Origin: Edaphochlamys debaryana
Taxonomy: Eukaryota; Chlorophyta; Chlorophyceae; Chlamydomonadales
Assembly: GCA_016858145.1 (NCBI GenBank)
Contig: JAEHOE010000016.1
Location: forward strand, 558,001-622,000
Direction: 5' to 3'
DNA length: 64,000 bases
The notes below the pieces were generated by a model. That model was not told the DNA's origin, searched no databases, and worked only from the letters and a program-made list of their open reading frames with translations. Within the stretch, counting starts at the first letter, position 1. Every line of letters begins with the position of its first letter. Made by a program: the position numbers and the translations under genes. Positions 1 to 7,638 of this stretch are shown here, piece after piece.

Positions 1-3000
1 TCCATCGCCAGCCTCCACAAGGGCTCTTTATTGCCCGGATCCCACTTAATGCCCCACAACCTCGGCCAAACCGCTTTCAGACTTGCCACTGCTTCTGCTG
101 ATGCCGTGTCTGTGCCGTACGCCTCCTGAATGTAAAGTGCATGCTTCCGTGCTAGCTTAACCCGAGCCGGTCCCAATTGCAAGTGCGTGGCCAGGCTAAC
201 TGTCATCTTTGCCAAGCTGACGTCCTCCCAGCCTATGCCCCTGGCAATGTTCGCCCAAGCCTCTTCTTCCCCTGGGGCGGCCGCCTGATCGTCCACCCCC
301 CGTGCTGCTTCGGCCCACCCGGCCGGGAGCCGGCTAATAAGCGCGCCCAGGCGCTGTCCCATGTCTAGTCCATTGCGGAGTGCTTGCGGGAGTGCTCCCA
401 CCTGCGTGCCCAAAATGCTCTGTACTACCCTTTCGGTATATGACCTGTTGATCTGGGCCCTCGCCCGTGCGAGAGCCCGGCCTATGCTGCCCTCCAGCCC
501 GTGCATCCCTCGGATGCGCTCAAGCTCATCTAGGCAGCGGACTGCCGTGCCTACTGTCCGCAGTCCCGGAACCGCGAACAGATCTGTGAACTCGCCTTCG
601 AGGCCCCAGCTTGGGGCGTTGTTGTCGATGTTCCCCGCGGGCAGGGCTGGGTTGCCCCAAAGCGGTGCATTGTAGACCCAGGCTCCGGCTGGCATGGGAG
701 CAATCACTTGGGCCCGGGGCAGCAGCGCTAGCGCGCCTGCCACGCGCACCAGTGCTGGTGAGGTTGCGCGTTGGACTGTGGCCCCCAAGATGCGGAGACC
801 GATCGACGAGGTCGGGCGCCGCATTGTCAGGAGGCAGAGCGGGTGTGCTGCTGGGTGGGTTGAGCGGAGCAGGGAGACGAGCGGCGCGGTCCATGGCGGG
901 CAGTAGCGGAGGAGGCCGCAGGCGCCCAGAATGCCACGGACTGCCGCACTCGCGTGCCTGGCGCCAGTGTGCTCGACGAGGGGGAGCAGGCCAAAGCCGC
1001 CAACTGCCGGGGAGAGGTACATGCAGCTCGTGGGTGCTCCTGCGGGCAGTGCGTTGGGGTTGTCCCTGTATCGAGCAGGCGTCATGTTGCGGTCGGTCAG
1101 GGCCGCCACCGTGCCCACTAGGTGCTCTGTCGCCGTACGAGGGGGTAGGCCGTTGTGCTGGCAGTGGTAGAGGAGGGTGCCCAGGCCGTAGGCGGACAGG
1201 CATGAGGCAACGCCGAAGGCTGAGAGGCCCATCCTCGCGATCAGAGTCAGGCGGCTGAGGAACTTGTCCAGCAGGGGGGGAGGGAGGGGAGTGGCCGCCG
1301 TTGGTTGTGTGGAGAACGTGACGCCAAGGGTGCGTGCAGAGGCGGCGAGGTGGAGGCCGGCAACCTGCTCCGCAGCCTGGGGTCCGGGGGGGGGATGCTG
1401 CTGGAGGGCCGGGGGCGGCGGCGTGCCGATGCGGAGGAGCTCGCACTTTCCCACGTTGAGGCGTTGGCCTGACGCTGCTGCGAAGGTGTCCATGGCGCTC
1501 ATCAGGGCGGAGACGAGGGCGGTGGATCGCAGGATCTGTCCGTAGTCATCTGCATACTGGCTGGCTGTGAGGCACGTGTTGGCTAGGGCGAACCCCAGTT
1601 CAAGTCGCTTGAGGAAGGAGAGCAGGGCTTGTCCGGGGGCCAGGTAGAGAAGGGGGGCCAGCGGGCAGCCCTGTCGTACCCCAGCTGTAACTGCCTTATA
1701 GCTGGAAAGCTGACCGTTGACCAAGGCAGCCGATCTGGTGCCCGTGTAGATCAGTCTGACCCATCTAAGAAAGCCATCGCCAACCCCCAGAGCATCCAGG
1801 CAGGCGAGGAGGAACGGCCTGTCCACAGTGTCGTACGCTTTGTGGAAGTCGAGGAAGGCTATGAGGCCCGACTCGCCTGATTTGCGCAAGGACTCAGCGA
1901 GCAGCTGCATGAGGAGGATGTTGTCGGAGATGAGGCGAAGGGTGAGGAAGGCGGTCTGCTCGTTGTCAATGGCGTCCACGAAGGCGGGGAGGAGGAGGCG
2001 GGCGAGGACGCGGGCAAGGAGGCGGTAGTCCGTGTCCAGGAGGGCGATTGGGCGGTACATGGCGGCGACAGCTGGGTCCCCGCCCTTGTGAAAGCACGAG
2101 ATCACTGCGTCCAGAAAGCCTGCTGGGGTCGACTCGGTGGTCCCAATGGCAGTGAAGACGTCAACGAGGATAGGGGTTAGCTGTGCTGCGTACGCCTTGT
2201 AGAGATCCATGGGGATGCCATCTGCGCCGGGGGCAGTTCCGGGCCGGGCGCCGGCAATAGCTGTGGCTACCTCCTTTGCCAGAACCTCCGCTGCCCCCAT
2301 CTCGGCTACACGGCTCGGCGGGCAGCGGTTGCCGGCTGCACGTAGGGCGTGTAAGACCTGTGCGCGGGCTTCTGGGTCGGCAGCTGCGGCTGTGCTGACT
2401 CTGCTCCAGAACTCTGCCATCACCTCAGGTAACTCTTCGGGATTGGTTGCCTGGGACCCGTCAGGGCGCTGAAGCTGTCGTATGACGCAGCCACCTGAGA
2501 CGGGGCGGATTAGTCGTGTGATGGCTGGGCAGGGGCGCTCCCCAGTCCGGAGCCAGGCTTGACGTGCGCGGCGGGCCCATGGTGCTGCGGCGCGGAGGCT
2601 GGCGGCGGCGGCAGCTGCGCGCGCGGCGGCCGCTGCTGACGCGGCGCTGAGGTCGCCCGCTGCTACGGCTGCAAATGCTGCGGCTTCTGCTTGGGCAGCC
2701 GCCTCTGCTTCTGCAGTTGCCTGCAGGCGGCGCTGGCGGGCCATACGGTTGAGTCGGTTGCAGCTGATGAGGAGGGAGCACTTGAAGCGGGTCCACCACT
2801 GCAGGCACTCGGCGGGCGTGGTTGGGCGTGCGGCACTCGCTTGTATAAGCCAGTCGCCAAACTGGTCTCGCAGGTCGGGGTGATCCAAGAAGTGGAGGCG
2901 GGCTCTTGGGAGGCCCCGCCCGGGGGGCCGTGCCGTATCAAGGGGGTTGATGTAGATGGAAACCAGCCGGTGGTCAGAGGGGCGGCCTGACTCCACGCGG

Positions 3001-3767
3001 CAGGTGGGCACGTGGGCCGCCAGGGGACTGGAGGCGAGAAGGCGGTCGAGGCGGGCGGCGCGGGCGCCATTGGTGAACGTGTATGCGCGCTGCTCGGGGT
3101 GAAGGGCATGATAGACGTCAACGAGGCCTGGGCAGAAGGTGGAGAAAGTTGCTGTGGTGGCGGCATCGTCGGGGCGCCCATGCGCCGAGATGCTGTCCAG
3201 GGCGGGGTTGGGGACGAAGTTGAAGTCGGCTGCTAGGAGGTGGGTGCTCGTGGCTGACAGACTGGGGCCGAGGACAGTCTCAATAAAGCAACGTTGAGCT
3301 GAAGGGTTGGCGGAAGGAAGGTAGGCGCAGGTCAGCGTGAAGCTGTGGCCACCCCATCGTACTGGCAGCTGCACAAGTCGGCCCTCTGTGTCGGTCGTTG
3401 AAGGAGCCACAGGCACTTGTAGAGCTCCTCCAGTTATCAAGGCTTTACGTATCAGGATGGCGACGCCGCCGGCTGGGCCGCCCCGTGGCCCCTGGCCTGC
3501 CGGCGACCAAAAGGATTGCCAGTCGCCCACGTGGAGCTGGGCTGCAATGACGCTCATCTGGGTCTGCACCCAGTTGGTCTGCACTGCTGGGAGCTTAGTC
3601 TCTTGTAAACATACTACGTCAAGCCGCTGCCTCGCCCACTGCTGCATGAGGGCGGTAAGGCGATCCAGCTGACGGTTTCCACCCCCCAAGATGCCTCGTA
3701 CGTTGTGGGTTGCGACCCTGAGCGGCGGTGGGAGTCCCGCTCGCTCCCAAGGGCGGCGCCCGGGCAT
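1..3767 (-). CDS. LINE ORF2: AP-type endonuclease and reverse transcriptase (partial)
   Basis: The frame starts with ATG at 3767-3765, directly after the ORF1 stop (TAAATG junction), and stays open to base 1, about 1,255 codons. The N-terminal 270 residues resemble an APE-like endonuclease: an early THNVRG strand, LQETK near 3600, an ADFN strand, and SDHRLV near 2965. The reverse transcriptase follows with APGADGIP (about 2215-2233), FLDFHKAYD (about 1835-1862), RQGCPLAP, and the catalytic YADD at 1545-1556. The product would nick target DNA and prime reverse transcription there. No internal stop or frameshift was found, so the copy may be recent. The C-terminal end, where a zinc knuckle could sit, is outside the window. 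The L1-like placement is inference from domain order. Confidence 0.9.
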   Translation of the reverse strand, partial: MPGRRPWERAGLPPPLRVATHNVRGILGGGNRQLDRLTALMQQWARQRLDVVCLQETKLPAVQTNWVQTQMSVIAAQLHVGDWQSFWSPAGQGPRGGPAGGVAILIRKALITGGALQVPVAPSTTDTEGRLVQLPVRWGGHSFTLTCAYLPSANPSAQRCFIETVLGPSLSATSTHLLAADFNFVPNPALDSISAHGRPDDAATTATFSTFCPGLVDVYHALHPEQRAYTFTNGARAARLDRLLASSPLAAHVPTCRVESGRPSDHRLVSIYINPLDTARPPGRGLPRARLHFLDHPDLRDQFGDWLIQASAARPTTPAECLQWWTRFKCSLLISCNRLNRMARQRRLQATAEAEAAAQAEAAAFAAVAAGDLSAASAAAAARAAAAAASLRAAAPWARRARQAWLRTGERPCPAITRLIRPVSGGCVIRQLQRPDGSQATNPEELPEVMAEFWSRVSTAAAADPEARAQVLHALRAAGNRCPPSRVAEMGAAEVLAKEVATAIAGARPGTAPGADGIPMDLYKAYAAQLTPILVDVFTAIGTTESTPAGFLDAVISCFHKGGDPAVAAMYRPIALLDTDYRLLARVLARLLLPAFVDAIDNEQTAFLTLRLISDNILLMQLLAESLRKSGESGLIAFLDFHKAYDTVDRPFLLACLDALGVGDGFLRWVRLIYTGTRSAALVNGQLSSYKAVTAGVRQGCPLAPLLYLAPGQALLSFLKRLELGFALANTCLTASQYADDYGQILRSTALVSALMSAMDTFAAASGQRLNVGKCELLRIGTPPPPALQQHPPPGPQAAEQVAGLHLAASARTLGVTFSTQPTAATPLPPPLLDKFLSRLTLIARMGLSAFGVASCLSAYGLGTLLYHCQHNGLPPRTATEHLVGTVAALTDRNMTPARYRDNPNALPAGAPTSCMYLSPAVGGFGLLPLVEHTGARHASAAVRGILGACGLLRYCPPWTAPLVSLLRSTHPAAHPLCLLTMRRPTSSIGLRILGATVQRATSPALVRVAGALALLPRAQVIAPMPAGAWVYNAPLWGNPALPAGNIDNNAPSWGLEGEFTDLFAVPGLRTVGTAVRCLDELERIRGMHGLEGSIGRALARARAQINRSYTERVVQSILGTQVGALPQALRNGLDMGQRLGALISRLPAGWAEAARGVDDQAAAPGEEEAWANIARGIGWEDVSLAKMTVSLATHLQLGPARVKLARKHALYIQEAYGTDTASAEAVASLKAVWPRLWGIKWDPGNKEPLWRLAM

Positions 3768-5372
3768 TTAGATGAGGTCGCCCGAAGCCACCTCCGCCCA
3801 GCTGGCGGCGAGGGAGCGGCGTGCCGGGATGGCGTGGCCTCCACCAGCGTCGTCCAGGTCCGTCTCCGAGGGCAGCGGCACCCTCGTCTTTTTCCCAGGG
3901 GGGCTCGAGCCGGTGCTGCCGCCGCCCCTGCCGTTCTTGCCGCTGAGGCGGCCTGTGGCCCCGCCCCGTGCAGGGCCGCGGCCCCTGCCCGCTCCGCCCC
4001 GCTGGGGTAGCGCTAGGGCCGCCAGCGCCGTGATCTGCTCGTCGTCGCCCTCCGGGTCCACGGCGGCGGCGGCACGCAGCAGGCCCGGCGGCAGCTGGCC
4101 GTCGTCTCCCGCCCCAGTCGCGGCGTTGGGCGCGCAGCCCAAGTCCGCCTGCCCGTCGGCTCCCGCTGGCTCCTCGTGGGCGGCTGGGTCCGCCTCGTCC
4201 GCCCCCAGTCCCTCGCCCCCTTCCGCCGCCCTCTCGCCGCCCTCGCTGTCGGTGCCCTCGGGGTGCGACTCCACGGCAGCGGTGGAGTCCGCCTCCTGCT
4301 CCTCAGCCGCCACCCCCACAGTCTCGGTGCTGGCCGCTGGTGCGCCGCCGCCCCCGGTCTCCCCCGAGCCCTCCGCCTCCTCCTCCTGTACGGCCGCTCC
4401 TGCTGCTGCTGCGGCGGCGGCGGCGGCCGCTGCGGCTGCCGCCTCAACCTCAGCCGCGTCCACGTCATCCGCCCAGGGGCCAATGTATGGGTCCTCGGCG
4501 TCCTCCGACTCCAGCGGCTGGTGCCGCTGCTTGCTGTTGCTGTACGCCTCGTGCTTGAGGGCGCCATTGCGGAAGGCGCGGTCGTAGTTGCCCCGGTGCA
4601 GGGGGCGGCACCGCAGCGTGAAGGTGGGGTCGTTGGTCTTCGACCCGTCCAGGTACTTGGTCCAGTCCTCCCGCTCTTTCCGGCCCGAGGCCGGAGGGGG
4701 CTCGTTCAGGTTTCCCGGGAGCTTCGTGCCCGCCAGGAAGTACAGGATGCAGCGGTCTCCCGACTCCAGGGCCGAGCAGCCGTCCACGTGCGTTGCCACG
4801 CGCGCAGGGAGGGAGCCCAGGGTGAAGCGGGTCACCTCTCGCACGTTCAGTTCACCGAACTCGGTCGGCCAGCCGTAGGAGTCGATGGCGATGAGGTCCT
4901 CAGTCCACTCCACCGTCCAGTCCACCTCGGGGATGTAGGAGGGGGCGGTGGGGGGGCCAGAGAGGATGGCGGGGGTTTGGAACACGCTGTCGCCGGCGTA
5001 GTCGGCCACCGCGGCCAGCATGCTCTTGAGCTTCGCCTGCCCAGCATCGCTCAGGGCCAGCGTGATGGTGGCCAGGCAGGCGGCTGGGGCGTCGGGGTCT
5101 GCTGTGCTAAGGTCCGTGAATCGGATGCCGCCAAATTGCTGAACGGCCTTCGGGCCAGCGTTCTTGAGCTCATCCGTGATGTCGCTAATTGCCAGTTTCA
5201 CTAGGTCCAGGGTATCTTTCTTTCCGAGTTCTGCTGCGGAGAAGCCATTGATGTGGCCGGTCAGGTTCGCGCGAGTGCGTCGCTCGCGGTTCAAGGGGGT
5301 GGTCAGCGAGTACTCTACTTTGAGCGGAGCTGGGCCTCTGGCCCACGCGGACCGGGCCGCGGCCGCCGACAT
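3768..5372 (-). CDS. LINE ORF1: gag-like RNA-binding protein
   Basis: A 534-codon intact frame lies immediately upstream of ORF2 and ends in TAA touching the ORF2 ATG. Its first 270 residues look globular; the middle contains an uninterrupted alanine run (about residues 315-330), followed by an acidic Glu/Gly/Ala-rich stretch. The C-terminal part is Gly/Arg-rich (RGRGPARGG type), which would suit nucleic-acid binding. I see no CCHC knuckle. By position it should be the ORF1 protein that packages LINE RNA. The back-to-back TAA-ATG arrangement suggests ORF2 is translated by reinitiation or termination-coupling, but this is inference. Confidence 0.75.
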   Translation of the reverse strand: MSAAAARSAWARGPAPLKVEYSLTTPLNRERRTRANLTGHINGFSAAELGKKDTLDLVKLAISDITDELKNAGPKAVQQFGGIRFTDLSTADPDAPAACLATITLALSDAGQAKLKSMLAAVADYAGDSVFQTPAILSGPPTAPSYIPEVDWTVEWTEDLIAIDSYGWPTEFGELNVREVTRFTLGSLPARVATHVDGCSALESGDRCILYFLAGTKLPGNLNEPPPASGRKEREDWTKYLDGSKTNDPTFTLRCRPLHRGNYDRAFRNGALKHEAYSNSKQRHQPLESEDAEDPYIGPWADDVDAAEVEAAAAAAAAAAAAAAGAAVQEEEAEGSGETGGGGAPAASTETVGVAAEEQEADSTAAVESHPEGTDSEGGERAAEGGEGLGADEADPAAHEEPAGADGQADLGCAPNAATGAGDDGQLPPGLLRAAAAVDPEGDDEQITALAALALPQRGGAGRGRGPARGGATGRLSGKNGRGGGSTGSSPPGKKTRVPLPSETDLDDAGGGHAIPARRSLAASWAEVASGDLI

Positions 5373-5574
5373 GTCGGTCGGTTGCGCTCTACCTAGCTAC
5401 GAGGCGGGGCACGCCCATCGTGCGTGTCTGTGTCTGTGTCCAATCAAGGGCCCCGCCTCCATACCCCCACGAGGCTGTTGACATGTCTGATTCCTTCTGC
5501 CGCCCGTGCCCACGTTAGCTCCTCGAACACATCAGCCTGGTGTGGTGTGGGTAGGTGGTGCATCATTATTGTAC

Positions 5575-5606
5575 TACCCCTATGCCAGCCAAACTGGGGG
5601 TCACCC
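5575..5606 (+). repeat. Left arm of an imperfect inverted repeat
   Basis: The stretch containing GCCAGCCAAACTGGGGGTCA is matched, in reverse complement, by 12844-12872 (about 25 of 30 positions agree by eye, with two one-base gaps). The two arms bracket a 7.3-kb gene cluster. Confidence 0.5.
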
Positions 5607-5747
5607 CCTATAGTCAGCGACAACGACCCGGTCAACGAGGCACAGTAGTCAACAAGATAGTCAGATCGGTGTCAAGGAGTAGTCAGGTCGACGTCAAGGA
5701 GGCGTCAGCTTTCCAACAATCGTTACAACCTGACGACCCATCGTGGG

Positions 5748-5792
5748 TAACGACCCACCGCGGTTAACGACCCACCGCGGTTAACGACCCTC
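5748..5792 (+). repeat. 17-bp tandem repeat (TAACGACCCACCGCGGT)
   Basis: Two full copies and flanking partial copies of TAACGACCCACCGCGGT. The core TAACGACCC recurs at 12626 beside the right arm of the inverted repeat. Confidence 0.8.
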
Positions 5793-5819
5793 GTCCGCGC
5801 CAACGACCGTAGTCAAGTA

Positions 5820-5888
5820 CTGGCCCCGTCCCGGTCCCGTCCCGGCCCCGTCCCGGTCCCGTCCCGGCCCCGTCCCGGCCCGGTCCCG
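5820..5888 (+). repeat. GC-rich CCCCGTCCCGGTCCCGT minisatellite
   Basis: About 70 bases built from alternating GGCCCCGTCCC and GGTCCCGTCCC blocks, giving a slightly shifted repeat of 10-22 bases. It cannot be coding in any sensible frame. Confidence 0.85.
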
Positions 5889-5966
5889 CTCTGTTAGCCC
5901 CCCGCGGCGCACTCGCCCCCCCCACCCCCACCGGCCCTGAGACCCTGCACCTAAACCCCTCGCCAC

Positions 5967-6660
5967 TTAGGCACCGGCGCCGCGGCGCGCCGAGGGCTGT
6001 CGCTTTGGCAGCGACTGTTGCTGGAGGCCCGCCTGCTGGCTTGCCTTCCGCCTCCGGCTTTTAGGGCGTACACAATGCCGCCCTGGGCGTCCTGCACTTT
6101 CCTCACGTCGTTCCACTTGATCCCCGCGGCGGACAGCCTGCACAGCAGGGGCGAAGGGTGTTAATACAGAAGTAGCAGAGCAGCGAGTTGCAAAGCAAAA
6201 GCAGCCAAGCATGCCCGAGCAGTAAGGCGGTAACTCCCGGCCAACCCGGACACCGGTGTCCCGGAGTCATTCCCGTAGGACACCGTGTCGGCACGAGGTC
6301 TGTTGACTTACGGAGGCCAGGGTGCACAGCAGGGGCCCATCACCAGCGTAAGACCACTAAATCGCCATGTCATGGTACCCCTGACATTACCCCTGTCGTC
6401 AACCCTCGATAGGCCACTCACACTCGCCTGGTTAAGCCAGGCCTGCACCGGATTGCCCGGGCAGTCGCGCGTCGACCTGACCGGGATCCACACTGCCACG
6501 AGGTCGGTTTTCGCCACAATGTCCGGCGCCAGCTTCTTGGCCGCGGCGAGGTTCTTAACGTGGGCGTCCTCGGTCGCAGCCGACGTTGCCTTCTTCTTGC
6601 CGCCCTTCTTGGGCGCCGCCGCCCTGCCGAGGGTGGGAGGCGCGGGGCGGGGGAGGGTGG
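5967..6660 (-). CDS. Hypothetical spliced Lys/Arg-rich protein
   Basis: Two minus-strand exons look coding. The first, about 6660 to 6430, begins in a Lys-rich run (KKGGKKK) and continues KNLAAAKKLAPDIVAKTDLVAVWIPV. The second starts after a TGCAG acceptor near 6135 with LSAAGIKWNDVRKVQDAQGG and ends in a Ser/Arg-rich basic tail with a stop at 5967. The joining donor is not resolved (candidates at 6424-6430), so frame continuity is unproven. The 5' start is also unknown; it may be spliced to something further right. The basic ends suggest a nucleic-acid-binding or nuclear protein. I do not recognise the family. Confidence 0.4.
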
Positions 6661-6798
6661 TTGTTGCGGGGTTGCATGCGCACCCTTCTGCACTGTTCCA
6701 ACACCATCGAGTGAAGACCTACACAAGCTTCCCCCCCAGCTGCGCGTAAATGTCAGAACAAGGAATCCCCTATCACGCGCTAGAATGGACATCTGATT

Positions 6799-7377
6799 TT
6801 ATCGCATTCCGGTCAAATTTTCGTGTAAGCTGACCGAGACACATGGCCACAGTTCCTGCACCCACCGTTCCGCCTCCTCGAAGGTGTCTCGCATGGCGTC
6901 AACGACCTCCTCGGCGGACATCTCGCCCATGCCCCCCTGCAGCAGCACCGTCCGCACGCCCAGGCGCTTGTTCTCCACCCAGTACTTGCAGAGCATGTCG
7001 CAGAAGTAAGTGTACGTCATGCGCCTCCGAGAGAGGTAGAGGTCGAGGTCTCCAATCGCGCGGGCGCTCAAGAGCGAGGCCACCAGCACCGGCACCGGAT
7101 CTGTCTGCTCGAACTCTACAAAGCTCCCTGGGCCAATGCTGTGGCTGTTACGTCCGCTGCGGGGCTGAGATGGCTGGCCTAGGCCCTGGTCAAACGAAGG
7201 GTGTAGCACCCCGTTCGCCAAGCTCCTGGCTGAGGGCAGCCCGTAGGGCCCCGGCCAAGGCGAGCCTCCATTGAGAGACTGAGAATGCGTGTCATAGGGG
7301 CCACCGTAAGCCCCATTGTGTTGGCCCGGCGGGGGCAGAGCGTAAGACATTCTCAGAGAGCGACCGTCAGAAAGCAA
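6799..7377 (-). CDS. Hypothetical 192-residue protein
   Basis: An uninterrupted 192-codon frame with a non-repetitive, protein-like composition. The first 95 residues are Gly/Pro/Ser-rich and probably disordered; the rest looks folded and partly helical (LYLSRRRMTYTYFCDMLCKY, then a helix EEVVDAMRDTFEEAERW). It ends at a TAA. A second in-frame Met at codon 10 (MSYALPPPG) could be the true start. The gene lies head to head with the kinase gene that begins at 7639, leaving only about 260 bases for a shared, bidirectional promoter. The family is not recognised. It could be the first exon of the frame at 5967-6660, since both are on the same strand and 140 bases apart. Confidence 0.5.
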   Translation of the reverse strand: MLSDGRSLRMSYALPPPGQHNGAYGGPYDTHSQSLNGGSPWPGPYGLPSARSLANGVLHPSFDQGLGQPSQPRSGRNSHSIGPGSFVEFEQTDPVPVLVASLLSARAIGDLDLYLSRRRMTYTYFCDMLCKYWVENKRLGVRTVLLQGGMGEMSAEEVVDAMRDTFEEAERWVQELWPCVSVSLHENLTGMR

Positions 7378-7638
7378 CCATTACGACCTATAGTGGACTA
7401 TGTATGTATGTGTAAGGTTCTATGTGTGTTGGATGTGCTCCCACTTCGCAGTGGAGGAGCTGGCCCTCAATGTCCCAATGGCGTACTCACGATCCCACGC
7501 AACGTAGACCCCCCCCCCCCCGCTCAGCCCCGGGGAAAGCGCGCAATCGTTCCATAGTCCTGTGTAGGCGAAGAGTCGACAGAGCACCTAGCTTTACGCA
7601 GCGCGCAGCGCGCGTCTGTAGTCGAATGTCAAAATAGG

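Larger units (their letters stand above)
1..5540 (-). mobile_element. LINE (non-LTR) retrotransposon, 3' part outside the window
   Basis: Two consecutive minus-strand reading frames, a gag-like ORF1 and an endonuclease/reverse-transcriptase ORF2, form a two-ORF LINE. No LTRs flank it. The frame of ORF2 is open from its start to base 1, so the 3' end of the element is missing only because the window ends. The right (5') boundary is uncertain: it must lie between the ORF1 start at 5372 and the unrelated inverted-repeat sequence near 5575. Confidence 0.85.
5373..5966. other. LINE 5' flank and repeat-rich spacer, no gene seen
   Basis: No convincing coding sequence. It holds the presumed LINE 5' end, the left arm of an inverted repeat (5575-5606), several GTCAACGA/GTCAAGGA-like motifs (5630-5700), and the two tandem repeats listed below. 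Confidence 0.6.

Noticed and set aside
526..1446. 306-codon minus-strand ORF with Pro/Arg-rich content
   Set aside because: It is offset from the reverse-transcriptase frame, which is open through the same bases and carries the YADD motif.
3772..5204. Plus-strand ORFs over the LINE ORF1
   Set aside because: Shadow frames of a GC-rich coding region; Ala/Ser/Pro or Arg-rich composition, while the minus-strand frame has protein-like content and abuts ORF2.
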